In this document: piece after piece, positions 26,318 to 35,249 of the stretch
How the letters are laid out: each line of letters starts with the position of its first letter
Position numbering within the stretch: position 1 is the first letter of the stretch
DNA from: Thalassolituus sp006212115
Lineage (GTDB): Bacteria; Pseudomonadota; Gammaproteobacteria; Pseudomonadales; Oceanobacteraceae
Assembly: GCF_040372045.1 (NCBI RefSeq)
Contig: NZ_BAABWH010000005.1
DNA: 64,000 nucleotides
Reading direction: 5' to 3' (one strand)
Position numbers and translations under genes: made by a program
Notes under the pieces: generated by a model
Database searches by the model: none
Seen by the model: the letters and a program-made list of their open reading frames with translations, nothing else
Told to the model about the DNA's origin: nothing

Positions 26318-26530
26318 TTATTTCTTAGGATGTCCCGCATGATGATGTGTCGGGAAGTTACGACCATAAGTGATCATCTCACCCAGGATCAGGCCGCCGA
26401 AAAACCCGGTCAGTGCAGCCTCAAAAGACATTCCGACCACGCTACCGATGAAGACACCAAATGCAGCGCCAACTACGCCACCAAAAATCATAGACTTGCG
26501 ACGATACGCCGCGATTTTGCCTTTTCTCAT
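26318..26530 (-). CDS. Small glycine-rich membrane protein with His-rich tail
   Basis: A 70-residue protein I do not recognise. The start at 26530 (MRKGKIAAYRRKS) is chosen for a strong ribosome site, GGAGGA, eight bases upstream; a longer frame to 26647 has no such support. After a basic N terminus come two hydrophobic segments of glycine-zipper character (FGGVVGAAFGVFIGSVVG and AALTGFFGGLILGEM) and a soluble tail ending THHHAGHPKK. It resembles small glycine-zipper membrane proteins; the tail could bind metal. It stands alone between fan1-type and slyD genes, with its own probable terminator. Confidence 0.7.
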   Translation of the reverse strand: MRKGKIAAYRRKSMIFGGVVGAAFGVFIGSVVGMSFEAALTGFFGGLILGEMITYGRNFPTHHHAGHPKK

Positions 26531-26894
26531 GTTGCATTTCCTCCAAGTGTTCAAACCATTGAACAGGGCATGCTCAAAGACAGCGGGTAAATAAATAAGT
26601 TGCGTGTCTGGCAAAGAATTTTGTATTTCGACGCAACATTTATTCACTGTCTGACTATTAACCTATCACAGCTATGACGGCCTGCAAGAGAGCGGCGTAA
26701 GGTGTCTTAGAATTAACGAGAAAAACAGTACTGACGTAACGGCAACAACCTGTCATTTGATGCCTTTATGCAGAAGTTTGGTGCAGCTTTTTGCCGCTGA
26801 AGATCAGGTCGCACCAGTGCTGTGCGGATACTTGTCAATAAGCAGTAAATTAAACGGAGAGAGAGAGAGTTTGTCAGAATTGACGAAAAGATGA
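26531..26894. other. Intergenic region without a supported gene
   Basis: About 360 bases between the small membrane protein gene and the slyD terminator. It contains a short GA-dinucleotide run near 26862-26871 and AT-rich stretches that probably hold the promoter of the small gene. A 64-codon minus-strand frame at 26713-26907 has no ribosome site or homology and runs through the slyD terminator, so I do not call it. Confidence 0.5.
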
Positions 26895-26917
26895 ACAGGT
26901 CGGGCACGCCGACCTGT
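26895..26917 (-). terminator. Intrinsic terminator of slyD
   Basis: ACAGGTCGG (26895-26903) pairs perfectly with CCGACCTGT (26909-26917), loop of five. On the minus strand the stem is followed by TCATCTTTTCG, a short T-rich stretch. It starts 26 bases past the slyD stop. Confidence 0.75.
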
Positions 26918-26942
26918 CCGGATTCAGATTAAGCAAGTCTGC

Positions 26943-27428
26943 TTAGTGCTGAACGCCGCCTTCACCGTGCACGTGACCGTGCTGCAGTTCTTCTTCGCTG
27001 GCTTCACGGATGCTCTCAACTTTTACAGAGAACGCAAGTGACTTACCTGCAAGTGGGTGGTTCGCATCAACAGTAACTTCAGTCTCGTCAACTTCAGTCA
27101 CAATCAGGTTGATTGGGCCGTGTTCAGTCTGAGCGGTGAACGCCATACCCGGTTCAACTTTCTCAACACCCTGGAAAGCATCGTGAGGTACTTTCTGGAT
27201 ACGCTCTTCGCTGTATTCACCGTAAGCATCTTCAGGAGCAATGGTCACGTCGAGCTCGTCACCAACCTGCTTACCTTCAAGGGCTGCTTCCAGACCTGGG
27301 ATGATGTTCTGCGCACCGTGCAGGTACGTCATTGGCTGACCACCTTCTGAAGAGTCGATCACTTCGTTGCTGGCAACGTCAGTGACTTTATAGTGAATGG
27401 TGACGACTTTCTTTTGTTCGATGGTCAT
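26943..27428 (-). CDS. slyD: FKBP-type peptidyl-prolyl isomerase, SlyD family
   Basis: A 161-residue cytoplasmic folding helper. FKBP domain with inserted flap (IF) domain: VTIHYKVTDVASNEVIDSS..PMTYLHGAQNIIPGLEAALEGKQVGDELDVTIAPEDAYGEY, then IQKVPHDAF as the IF region and DANHPLAGKSLAFSVKVESI at the end. The C-terminal tail has only HGHVHGEGGVQH, so the long His/Cys metal-binding tail of E. coli SlyD is reduced; some nickel binding is possible. Single-gene unit. Confidence 0.92.
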   Translation of the reverse strand: MTIEQKKVVTIHYKVTDVASNEVIDSSEGGQPMTYLHGAQNIIPGLEAALEGKQVGDELDVTIAPEDAYGEYSEERIQKVPHDAFQGVEKVEPGMAFTAQTEHGPINLIVTEVDETEVTVDANHPLAGKSLAFSVKVESIREASEEELQHGHVHGEGGVQH

Positions 27429-27503
27429 AGTGTTTCCTGTAATTTTTGCCGATTAAGGCTGAATGTGGCCCCAGTATAACAAGCCACACGCTCAGGAAAA
27501 CCG

Positions 27504-29864
27504 TCACAGTAGACGGATTTTGTCCATTGCCACATCACGCGCCAGGGTTCGGACCCTCGATTCCTTGTTAAAACGCACCTTCAGATAATCCTTATCCTCG
27601 CTAACGAGCACCCCTTCACCGAGAGTTTCATGCAACACGCGTCTGAGCTGGCCTGCGTCTTCATATTTGCGATCAATAATGCCGCCGGGGCGTTTTATTC
27701 CCTTTGATTCTGCCTCGGCACCTTCGAAGCGTAGAGGAATATCCGGAATATTAAGATGTGCCAGATAGTCAGGTAGCCAGTGAGGTAATGCCCCGTCGCG
27801 GCTGTGTAGAATCAGCTCATCAGCCTTCTGGCTTGCTGCCTCGACAATATCCTGAGCACGAGCAACGCCCAGTTCTCGCTCAAAGACGCTTGCCAACTCA
27901 CGTTCAGCGCAGTCGCGTATGGGTTTATCCGGTGTCTCCGGGGCAAGCAGGTGAAGTGCTTTGCGTGCACGAGTCATACTGACGTACAGCAAACGCCGCT
28001 CACTGGCGACGTCCGCTGGGGTAGTGAACTCACCCTCTGGATGATAGGGAAAATACTGTCCATTTAATCCGGGGATAATGACCAGATCCCACTCCCGGCC
28101 TTTGCTTTTATGTGCACTGGTCAATGTCACGCGCTGATCGCTGCTGGCTTTTTGTTCTTTTACTTTCTGCAGCAGAGCACGCCAGTGGTGGTACAGTTCA
28201 ATCGCACTCATATCAGTACTGCGCGCATAACTGAGAAAGGCGCGTATGGTCTGAATACGATCATCACTTTGTTGAGCACTGAACGCATTGTCACGGATAC
28301 CGTCTTCCAGTTCGGTCAGCTCGCTGTATTCTTTCAACAAGCGCCAACCTTTCGGATCGGTTAATTCAGCCATCGAAATGACTTGCGCACGCACCTCTAT
28401 CTGCTGGCGCTGCCACTTGCTAATGTCTTCCGGTAAGGCTGCTAAAAGCGCTTCGCCGTACCTTGACGTGACCCCTGCCATCTTGCGCGCAATTTGCTCC
28501 AACAAGGCTCGACGCACTTTCGGAAACGGCGTCGTCAGGATATGCAGCCAGCAATCCTCTCTGTTTCGTTCAGAGCGCTCAGAGAACTGGCCGGCAGCCA
28601 TCTCTAACAACAGCCAGAAAATACGCAGCTCCCAAGCCTCCAATACCGATCGACTATGATCAAAACGATATGGGATATTCTCTTTCAGCAGCCCTAACTC
28701 TACAGCTGCAGACATGGCCCAGATACGGTTTACCACTGCAATACTGTTTGTTTCATCCTGCTCAAGAGCATCGCGTATGACCTTCATAGCGAAGGCGGCT
28801 TCATTACGAACCCGGTGCAGCTTCACACGGGTATCGGGCGTCGAAGTATGAGACAACCCCGTAACCGCCTCACGCTCGCGGTTGTGGTAGATCAGGTGAT
28901 TGGCGCACAGGCTTAAGGCATGTCCATAACGGAAGGTGTGCGGCAGTTGATAGGTCGTCACCTCGCCAAATTCCTGAGCGAAGCGACTGACGATAAACTC
29001 TGGTTTTGACCCGCGAAATTCATAAATCGTCTGATCAGGATCACCGATCACAACAACATGCCCACGGCCGCCCCAGAGCATGGTCAGTAAAGCTTGCTGA
29101 GTTTCGTTGATGTCCTGATATTCGTCGACCAGCGTCCACTGCATATGGCCGCCAAAGCGATCGGCGAGTTCCGGATGCGCACGCAGGCACATCACAGGGT
29201 CGTAAATCATGTCAGCGTAACTGATGCGCTGCTGAGACTTACGCCAGTCTTCAAAGCGATAGAAAAGCTCGGTATAAATCCGACACTCGGGTGGGTAATC
29301 CAGAGTCTCAAGAACATCAGCAGCAGGCGATAGTCCTGCTTTGACCAGATCGATAAACGCCATGGCTGGCTCTACCCATTTGCGGCGCTGAGACAGAATA
29401 TCCTGGCGAGTATCGTCGTCAGCGATGTCCTGCAGTAAGCGCCATACGACGCCTTCTGCCTCACCATCACCGAGTATCTTGCCCTGTCGCTGAGGCAATG
29501 CCCCCATTCCGACAAGCGAGTCGTAAATCCGTAATCCCAGAGAATGAAACGTCCGTACCTGAGGTAAGGAACCCGAGAGACCCGGCTCCGCTTTGCATAG
29601 CGCTTCAAGACGACGTTGAAAATCTTCCTGCGCGGCCTTGTTGTACATCAGCACCAGCATTCGTCGTGCAGGTACCCCCTCGCTTAAACGAGCGCGAATA
29701 AAGTGAGTCAGCGTGGAGGTTTTCCCTGCGCCAGCAACGGCAATCACTCGGGCATGCCCCTGCCTGTGCGCGACAACGGCCTGCTGTTCAGATGTTAGCT
29801 GGGCAATGGACAAGGGAATACTCTGGATATGGGAATAAGAGTCGAATGGTACGAACCCAGCCAC
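27504..29864 (-). CDS. UvrD/Rep-family (SF1A) DNA helicase
   Basis: A 786-residue ATP-dependent 3'-5' DNA helicase. Motif Q (LTSEQQAVVAHRQG), Walker A AVAGAGKTS (42-50), motif II VDEYQDIN, motif III GDPDQTIYEFRG, motif IV FRYG, motif V LTSAHKSKGREWDLVIIPG and motif VI RRLLYVSMTRARKALH are all in place. The C-terminal ~140 residues, with a conserved GIIDRKYEDAGQLRRVLHETLGEGVLV block, are shorter and different from those of UvrD or Rep, so I give no gene symbol. Standalone gene between slyD and the ethanolamine module. Confidence 0.93.
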   Translation of the reverse strand: MAGFVPFDSYSHIQSIPLSIAQLTSEQQAVVAHRQGHARVIAVAGAGKTSTLTHFIRARLSEGVPARRMLVLMYNKAAQEDFQRRLEALCKAEPGLSGSLPQVRTFHSLGLRIYDSLVGMGALPQRQGKILGDGEAEGVVWRLLQDIADDDTRQDILSQRRKWVEPAMAFIDLVKAGLSPAADVLETLDYPPECRIYTELFYRFEDWRKSQQRISYADMIYDPVMCLRAHPELADRFGGHMQWTLVDEYQDINETQQALLTMLWGGRGHVVVIGDPDQTIYEFRGSKPEFIVSRFAQEFGEVTTYQLPHTFRYGHALSLCANHLIYHNREREAVTGLSHTSTPDTRVKLHRVRNEAAFAMKVIRDALEQDETNSIAVVNRIWAMSAAVELGLLKENIPYRFDHSRSVLEAWELRIFWLLLEMAAGQFSERSERNREDCWLHILTTPFPKVRRALLEQIARKMAGVTSRYGEALLAALPEDISKWQRQQIEVRAQVISMAELTDPKGWRLLKEYSELTELEDGIRDNAFSAQQSDDRIQTIRAFLSYARSTDMSAIELYHHWRALLQKVKEQKASSDQRVTLTSAHKSKGREWDLVIIPGLNGQYFPYHPEGEFTTPADVASERRLLYVSMTRARKALHLLAPETPDKPIRDCAERELASVFERELGVARAQDIVEAASQKADELILHSRDGALPHWLPDYLAHLNIPDIPLRFEGAEAESKGIKRPGGIIDRKYEDAGQLRRVLHETLGEGVLVSEDKDYLKVRFNKESRVRTLARDVAMDKIRLL

Positions 29865-29923
29865 AGAGATGCAATGTGTGCTTTAAACCTGACAGCGACA
29901 GGCCATCAGGCTCATCTACGATG

Positions 29924-29950
29924 AAAAAACGCCGGGATTAACCCCGGCGT
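29924..29950 (-). terminator. Intrinsic terminator of the eutBC-permease operon
   Basis: On the minus strand ACGCCGGG (29943-29950 complement) pairs with CCCGGCGT (29929-29936 complement), followed by TTTTTT (AAAAAA at 29924-29929 plus strand). It lies just after the permease stop. Confidence 0.88.
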
Positions 29951-29976
29951 AGTGTCAACAACTGACAGTAAGGAAA

Positions 29977-31425
29977 TCAGGATGCGGCTTTGGCAAGGTC
30001 ACCCACATCGGATGTTACATCCGACTCGTCCAGTTCACTCTCTGCTGCTTCCAGCATGGCGAACTCTTCTTCTGCGGTTTTAGCGACCAAGTGGTTACGG
30101 CTGTAGCCGAAGAAGTACGCCGCACCAATCACGAACAGCACAAGAGTGAAGAAGAAAGCACGAGGATCGAAGGCGTATACACCGGTCAAAGCAATCAGTG
30201 ACAACACCAGTGCAATGCCAGACGTCACAATACCGCCCGGTGTTTTGTACGGACGAGGCATATCAGGTTGACGAACACGCAGCAGGATGTGGCTCAGTGC
30301 CATCAGGGCATAAGACACGGTAGCACCGACAACAGCCATGGCCAGCATCAGGTCACCTTCGCCACTCAACGAGGCTAAAAAGCCCAGCACACCCGGAACG
30401 ATTAAAGCGCGAGACGGCACTTTACGCTCACTGGTCACCGACAGTGACTTCGGCAGGTAACCCGCACGAGACAGCGCAAATACCAAACGACTGTAGCCGT
30501 AAATGATCGAGAAGAAAGACGCGATCAGACCCGCAAGACCCAGTACATTCACTGCCGTCGCCAGATTCTCATTACCGGTGACTTTAAGCGCATCTACTAA
30601 TGGCACCGCACTGCCACCCATGGCTTCAGCACCCGCTGCGCCCGCAAGCAGAACCACAACCAACAATGCAGTGAATAGCAGGAACACCATGGCACCGATA
30701 ATACCTTTAGGAACATCTTTCGCAGGGTTCTTTGATTCTTCCGCCGCCAGAGGGACACCCTCAACCGCGAGGAACAACCACATGGCAAACGGCAATGCCG
30801 CCCAGACACCATACCAGCCAAATGGCAGCACTTCTGATGCCCCGGCTGCGGCCGTCGGTGCGATATCAAACAAACGGCTGGCATCGAAATCGCCGATTAA
30901 CGCAACGGCCGTCGCGAGAATCGCGAATACCGCTAAGGCACTGATCACCATCATGACTTTTAAGGCTTCGCCGACACCGGCCAAATGAATCCCGATAAAC
31001 ACCAGATAGAAACCCGCGTACACCAACGGGCCGTTTAATCCCGTAAGCTCTTCAAACGCAGAGCCGATAAAAATCACGATCGCGGCTGGCGCAAGCGCAT
31101 ATTCAATCAGTACCGCAAGGCCAGTTAAATATCCGCCAGCTGGCCCCATGGCTTGTCGTGCAAAGGAGTAACCGCCACCCGCTGCTGGAATCGCTGCGGA
31201 CATTTCTGCAAGAGATAACACCAGAGTGAAATACATAATGGCCATAAGTACGGCAGCAATGGCAAAGCCGCCCCAGCCTGCTTCGGCAAGGCCAAAGTTC
31301 CAACCGGCAAAATCGCCGGAAATTACATAAGACACACCGAGTCCGGCAAGCAGAATCCACCCTGCTGTACCGCGTTTTAGCTGGCGCTCGGCCAGGTACG
31401 CTTTGTTGATAGTAGGTTCAGACAT
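29977..31425 (-). CDS. eat: Ethanolamine permease (APC family)
   Basis: A 482-residue amino acid-polyamine-organocation transporter with 12 predicted membrane segments, of the ethanolamine permease group. The typical start region RGTAGWILLAGLGVSYVISGDFAGWNFGLAEAGWGGF and EMSAAIPAAGGGYSFARQAMGP are seen; glycine-rich APC helix 1 is GLGVSYVISGDFAGW. It lies downstream of eutB and eutC, 44 bases after eutC, as in Pseudomonas-type ethanolamine operons, so ethanolamine uptake is the natural assignment. The acidic C-terminal tail is variable. Confidence 0.92.
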   Translation of the reverse strand: MSEPTINKAYLAERQLKRGTAGWILLAGLGVSYVISGDFAGWNFGLAEAGWGGFAIAAVLMAIMYFTLVLSLAEMSAAIPAAGGGYSFARQAMGPAGGYLTGLAVLIEYALAPAAIVIFIGSAFEELTGLNGPLVYAGFYLVFIGIHLAGVGEALKVMMVISALAVFAILATAVALIGDFDASRLFDIAPTAAAGASEVLPFGWYGVWAALPFAMWLFLAVEGVPLAAEESKNPAKDVPKGIIGAMVFLLFTALLVVVLLAGAAGAEAMGGSAVPLVDALKVTGNENLATAVNVLGLAGLIASFFSIIYGYSRLVFALSRAGYLPKSLSVTSERKVPSRALIVPGVLGFLASLSGEGDLMLAMAVVGATVSYALMALSHILLRVRQPDMPRPYKTPGGIVTSGIALVLSLIALTGVYAFDPRAFFFTLVLFVIGAAYFFGYSRNHLVAKTAEEEFAMLEAAESELDESDVTSDVGDLAKAAS

Positions 31426-31469
31426 ATTGGTCTCTCCGTTTTTCAGATAATAAATTCGTAGGACGTGGT

Positions 31470-32306
31470 TTAAGAAATAAGAAAGTTTTTATTAGCGGAC
31501 ACCGTCTCAACGACGTCATCCTGAGTGCGGTCTTTCAGATTAACGCCCGACAATTTCAGATGACGGGACTCTTCCAGAAGGTACTTCGCTCTGCGCGCAG
31601 CCTCGATATACGAGAGACCAGCAGGGCGAATATTTGAGATGCAATTTCGAGCAGCATCAGTCAGGCCAACATGGGGCTGATACGTGAGGTACAAACCAAG
31701 ACTGTCTGGTGAACTGAGACCTGGGCGCTCGCCAATTAACACAATGACGCAGCGGGCATTAAGCAGTTCACCCACTTCATCGCCAATAGCGACCCGCCCC
31801 TGCTGCACCAGCGTGATCGGCGCTAATGAAAAACTCGGTAACTGAGGAAGCAGTGTCTCCAGAAAAGGAACGACGTTTTGCTGAACAGCAAGCGAAGACA
31901 GACCATCAACAACGACGACACCTAGGTCGTATTCACGACTGACATTCTGATCAGAGCCCAGATCATGTTGTAGCTTTTCACGGCAGGATTCACTCAGACG
32001 ACGGCCAAGGTCCGGCCGTTGTAAGTACACCGTCCTGTTCTCGGCACGGCTATTTACCTGATACACCCCATCGGTTGGTATACGTTCAGAGTCTTTCAGA
32101 GCTTGGGTTAATGCATTCGCATCGAGCGGAAAATGCACAGCATCGCGCGCACGGGCGTGCGATAACTGAAACTCGAGTAGCTCTTTTGTCGGCAGGCTGA
32201 CACCGGCACGCCCTAAGCCAATACGCGCATCGGTAAATTCCCGCAGGCGACGCCACGGATTTTCTACAACTGGATTATCTACAAAGCCCGTAGAGTTATT
32301 CTTCAT
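31470..32306 (-). CDS. eutC: Ethanolamine ammonia-lyase small subunit
   Basis: Small subunit (278 residues) of the adenosylcobalamin-dependent enzyme that converts ethanolamine to acetaldehyde and ammonia. Start at 32306 is chosen because GAGGGG lies six bases upstream; an ATG two codons earlier abuts that site and the longer frame overlaps eutB. Family features: FTDARIGLGRAGVSLPTKELLEFQLSHARARDAVH, and VVVVDGLSSLAVQQNVVPFL, RCVIVLIGERPGLSSPDSLGLYLTYQP, NCISNIRPAGLSYIEAARR. Ten bases after eutB; clearly one operon with the permease. Confidence 0.97.
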   Translation of the reverse strand: MKNNSTGFVDNPVVENPWRRLREFTDARIGLGRAGVSLPTKELLEFQLSHARARDAVHFPLDANALTQALKDSERIPTDGVYQVNSRAENRTVYLQRPDLGRRLSESCREKLQHDLGSDQNVSREYDLGVVVVDGLSSLAVQQNVVPFLETLLPQLPSFSLAPITLVQQGRVAIGDEVGELLNARCVIVLIGERPGLSSPDSLGLYLTYQPHVGLTDAARNCISNIRPAGLSYIEAARRAKYLLEESRHLKLSGVNLKDRTQDDVVETVSANKNFLIS

Positions 32307-32316
32307 CGTCATCCCC

Positions 32317-33717
32317 TCAGTGCTGACCAGATGCAGGTGGCAGTAAATTAAGCGAACGGGCGAACGGTTCCGGAAGCGCATCGTTTAATACAAAGGCATC
32401 ACCCATGATCTGCATACGCGCTAACCACTGCGCGAATTCCGGCGCGGGCTGGCTACCCAATACGCGGCGAGCGTAGAGTGCATCGTGAAAAGAAGTGGTC
32501 TGATAGTTCAGCATAATGTCATCAGAGCCAGGAATGCCCATCACAAAGGAGCAACCGGCGACACCCAATAAGGTCAGCAGGTTATCCATATCGTTCTGAT
32601 CGGCTTCGGCATGGTTGGTATAACAGACGTCACAGCCCATCGGTAGGCCAAGTAATTTCGCGCAGAAGTGATCTTCCAGACCGGCGCGAATGATCTCTTT
32701 ACCGTCGAATAAATATTCCGGGCCGATAAAGCCCACGACAGTATTCACCAACAACGGATTGAACTTACGGGCAACAGCATAGGCGCGCACTTCGCAGGTC
32801 TGCTGATCCAACCCATGGTGCGCATTCGCCGAAAGCGAGCTGCCCTGCCCGGTTTCAAAATACATAACGTTATTCCCCACCGTGCCGCGCTTTAAACTCA
32901 GCGCGGCGTCCTGGGCTTCAGCTAGCGTGGCGATATTAAAACCGAAAGACGAGTTAGTGGCTTCGGTACCACCAATCGACTGAAATACCAGATCCACCGG
33001 CGCACCAGCCTCAATGCATTCAATCGTGTTGGTCACATGGGTGAGCACACAGGACTGAGTAGGAATCTCGTATTTACCGATGACTTCATCCATCAGTTTC
33101 ATCAGCTTGATCGCCTGAGCAACGTTATCGGTAGCGGGGTTAATACCGATCACGGCATCGCCGTTACCATATAAAAGGCCATCTAAAATACTGGCAGCAA
33201 TGCCGTTCACATCATCGGTTGGATGATTGGGCTGCAGTCGAGTGGATAAATGCCCCGGCAAGCCAATGGTGTTACGGAAAGCAGTTTTTACGTGGCATTT
33301 TTTTGCGACCAGAATTAAATCCTGATTACGCATAATTTTCGATACCGCCGCCGCCATCTCTGGAGTGATGCCTGCTCGAACACCCGCCAATGCTTCAGGC
33401 GTGGCCATATCGCTCAATAACCAATTGCGGAAATCACCCACGGTCAGATGAGAGATCGCAGAGAACGCATTGGCATCATGCTCGTCGATGATCAGTCGGG
33501 TCACTTCATCGTCTTCGTAGGGCACCAAAGCTTCGTTCAGGAACTGCTTCAGTGGCACGTCGGCCAGAACCATCTGAGCGATGACCCGCTCTTCTGCCGA
33601 GCATGCAATCACACCTGCAAGGCGATCGCCGCTGCGGGCGGGTGTAGCTTTCGCCATAACCTCTGCCAGGTTCTCGAAGTGCCAGGTCTGCTGACCGGAG
33701 GTGTAGCTGTATTTCAT
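32317..33717 (-). CDS. eutB: Ethanolamine ammonia-lyase large subunit
   Basis: Catalytic large subunit, 466 residues (E. coli EutB 453). TIM-barrel sequence shows FRNTIGLPGHLSTRLQPNHPTDD, YGNGDAVIGINPATDN, NVMYFETGQGSSLSANAHHG and GLPMGCDVCYTNHAEADQNDMDN, all family blocks. First gene of the operon eutB-eutC-permease. AAGGA precedes the ATG by eight bases. No microcompartment shell genes, eutA reactivase or acetaldehyde dehydrogenase are in the window, so this is the simple Pseudomonas-type nitrogen-source arrangement. An 8-bp dyad lies in the leader at 33731-33758. Confidence 0.97.
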   Translation of the reverse strand: MKYSYTSGQQTWHFENLAEVMAKATPARSGDRLAGVIACSAEERVIAQMVLADVPLKQFLNEALVPYEDDEVTRLIIDEHDANAFSAISHLTVGDFRNWLLSDMATPEALAGVRAGITPEMAAAVSKIMRNQDLILVAKKCHVKTAFRNTIGLPGHLSTRLQPNHPTDDVNGIAASILDGLLYGNGDAVIGINPATDNVAQAIKLMKLMDEVIGKYEIPTQSCVLTHVTNTIECIEAGAPVDLVFQSIGGTEATNSSFGFNIATLAEAQDAALSLKRGTVGNNVMYFETGQGSSLSANAHHGLDQQTCEVRAYAVARKFNPLLVNTVVGFIGPEYLFDGKEIIRAGLEDHFCAKLLGLPMGCDVCYTNHAEADQNDMDNLLTLLGVAGCSFVMGIPGSDDIMLNYQTTSFHDALYARRVLGSQPAPEFAQWLARMQIMGDAFVLNDALPEPFARSLNLLPPASGQH

Positions 33718-33730
33718 AGTTTTCCTTCGC

Positions 33731-33758
33731 TTCCTGTCCTAGTTGAGCCAGACAGGAA
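33731..33758. promoter_or_regulatory. Dyad symmetry in the eutB leader
   Basis: TTCCTGTC (33731-33738) and GACAGGAA (33751-33758) form a perfect 8-bp inverted repeat with a 12-base spacer, 14 bases upstream of the eutB ATG. It could be an mRNA hairpin or a regulator site. The rest of the 237-base region up to the araC-type gene shows no clear -35/-10 or sigma-54 site, and no cobalamin riboswitch was recognised. Confidence 0.5.
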
Positions 33759-33954
33759 CACTTGTTGCTGTGTCTTAAAAAGGAGTTGAGCGAGAGGCGT
33801 TCCAGCGACCTATCGAATTTCGGCAAAGTTTTGAAGAAGCGCTGAAAAGCAGATGCCATGCGGGTTTTCGCTGGTTAGGATGACCGCAGATAAAGAAAGT
33901 CAGAGGTAGAACGCATGCCTCTCAGAAAGACAATAAGCGGATTGGGGGCAGCCT

Positions 33955-34944
33955 ATGCACCAACAACACACATCAAACGCACCAGAAAGCAACAAGCTTG
34001 CTTCTTCCTGCGCCCACTGCACCAGTGAAGCTAATGATGCCGACCTGCACGCACGAAACCTGACTAATTGGCAGCAAGAGTATGATCAGGTATCCGGTGG
34101 TCGCTTTTATGGGCGAATTGATGAAATCCGCCTCGACGGCATGCAAGTGTTTAAAGAACACACCAGTCAGTCACTCCGCCAACAATGCAATGTCTGGCCC
34201 GACGCCATTTGGTTAGGCATCTCGGCCGATGCAGCAGACTGTCGGATTAACGGACTTGAGGTCGCTGATAATCAGATCATGTGCCGCCCCGGCGCCTGCG
34301 ACTTCGAACTCATGACACCCGATGATTTTGATATATATGGCCTGGTGATCCGCACCGATGCGTTGCTCGCCGCAGCCGAAAATGACGAACTAGACCTTCA
34401 GGGGTTATCGCTGAATGAACATCCCCGTCTGACGATTCCCGCTCAGGAACTGGCGCACGTTCGTAATCTACTGAATCAACTTGTCGCCCCTGATACACCC
34501 GACCTTCATCAACGCCTGCAACGCGATCTTATTCTGCGTACCCTGTTAGACCTACTGAAAAAAGAAACGCCGGCCAAACGCCCGGCCACCAGCTATGCCC
34601 ATCGCAAAGCCGTGGTCGATAAAGTAAAAGCCTGGATGGAGTTAAATCAGGATGCGCCGCTTACCATCACAGAGCTGTGCGAACTCACACACACCAGCCG
34701 CCGCACCCTGCAATACAGCTTCGAAAGTATTCTGGGCATCAGCCCGCTCAAGTTTCTTAAAACCGCGCGCTTAAATCAGGTGCGACGCTCATTATTATCT
34801 GCTGAGAATCAGGAGCGTCCTATTTCTTCAATCGCGGCTGACTGGGGCTTCTGGCATCCGGGGCAATTCGGGCAGGACTATAAAAAGCTGTTTGGTGAAA
34901 TGCCGTCGGAGACGGTGTCGCGGGGGGAGTTGATTTTAGGCTAA
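33955..34944 (+). CDS. AraC-family regulator, EutR-like
   Basis: A 329-residue transcription factor divergent from eutB. The C-terminal AraC/XylS DNA-binding domain spans ~225-325: VDKVKAWMELNQDAPLTITELCELTHTSRRTLQYSF (first HTH) and ISSIAADWGFWHPGQFGQDYKKLFGEMPSET (second HTH). The N-terminal domain with RFYGRIDEIRLDGMQVFKEHTSQSLRQ resembles that of EutR, which activates eut genes with ethanolamine and B12. Context supports an ethanolamine-responsive activator of eutBC-permease. It begins with an unusual Ser/Asn/Cys-rich ~40 residues; GGGGGCAG-type purine-rich sequence precedes the ATG. Confidence 0.9.
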   Translation: MHQQHTSNAPESNKLASSCAHCTSEANDADLHARNLTNWQQEYDQVSGGRFYGRIDEIRLDGMQVFKEHTSQSLRQQCNVWPDAIWLGISADAADCRINGLEVADNQIMCRPGACDFELMTPDDFDIYGLVIRTDALLAAAENDELDLQGLSLNEHPRLTIPAQELAHVRNLLNQLVAPDTPDLHQRLQRDLILRTLLDLLKKETPAKRPATSYAHRKAVVDKVKAWMELNQDAPLTITELCELTHTSRRTLQYSFESILGISPLKFLKTARLNQVRRSLLSAENQERPISSIAADWGFWHPGQFGQDYKKLFGEMPSETVSRGELILG

Positions 34945-35194
34945 TCCCGCTTTATCACGACAGAAGCGTTCCAGAGCTATTTCTACCAACCCATCCGGCG
35001 TTTCCCCTTCAATATCACTGATTCCATGGCACGCAAAACAGGTCGCCCCGGATCACGATTAGATAAAATTTCCATTTGCTTGCCGGGGCTAGGTTTTGCT
35101 CTCCGGCCATTTCGTCAGCAATATTTCACGGCGCCGCACGCATGTTGGTCTCAACACCCCTGCAACGCTTCGCATGTCAGACCATTCGTAGAAT
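34945..35194. other. Intergenic region with a possible short coding relic on the minus strand
   Basis: About 250 bases with no complete gene. On the minus strand one frame, closed by a stop at 34936-34938 and by an upstream TGA near 35055, reads ATCFACHGISDIEGETPDG then ~20 more residues with an amphipathic, gene-like composition and a CxxCH motif. There is no start codon in that frame. It could be a degraded gene end or chance. The remainder holds nothing recognisable. Confidence 0.3.
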
Positions 35195-35220
35195 AAAAAA
35201 AGCCCCGTTTCCGGGGCTTT
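35195..35220 (-). terminator. Intrinsic terminator of the hydroxylase operon
   Basis: On the minus strand AAAGCCCCG, loop GAAA, CGGGGCTTT followed by further Ts (plus-strand AAAAAAA at 35195-35201). It lies 30 bases after the AlkB/XylM-type stop codon. Confidence 0.9.
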
Positions 35221-35249
35221 AGATTTTAGCAAGTCTACTGTTCTTAAAC

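Noticed and set aside
26713..26907. 64-codon minus-strand frame upstream of slyD's terminator
   Set aside because: No ribosome site, no homology, and it overlaps the slyD terminator hairpin.
33718..33954. Cobalamin riboswitch upstream of eutB
   Set aside because: The B12-dependent enzyme suggested one, but no B12-box-like core was recognisable in the 237-base region.
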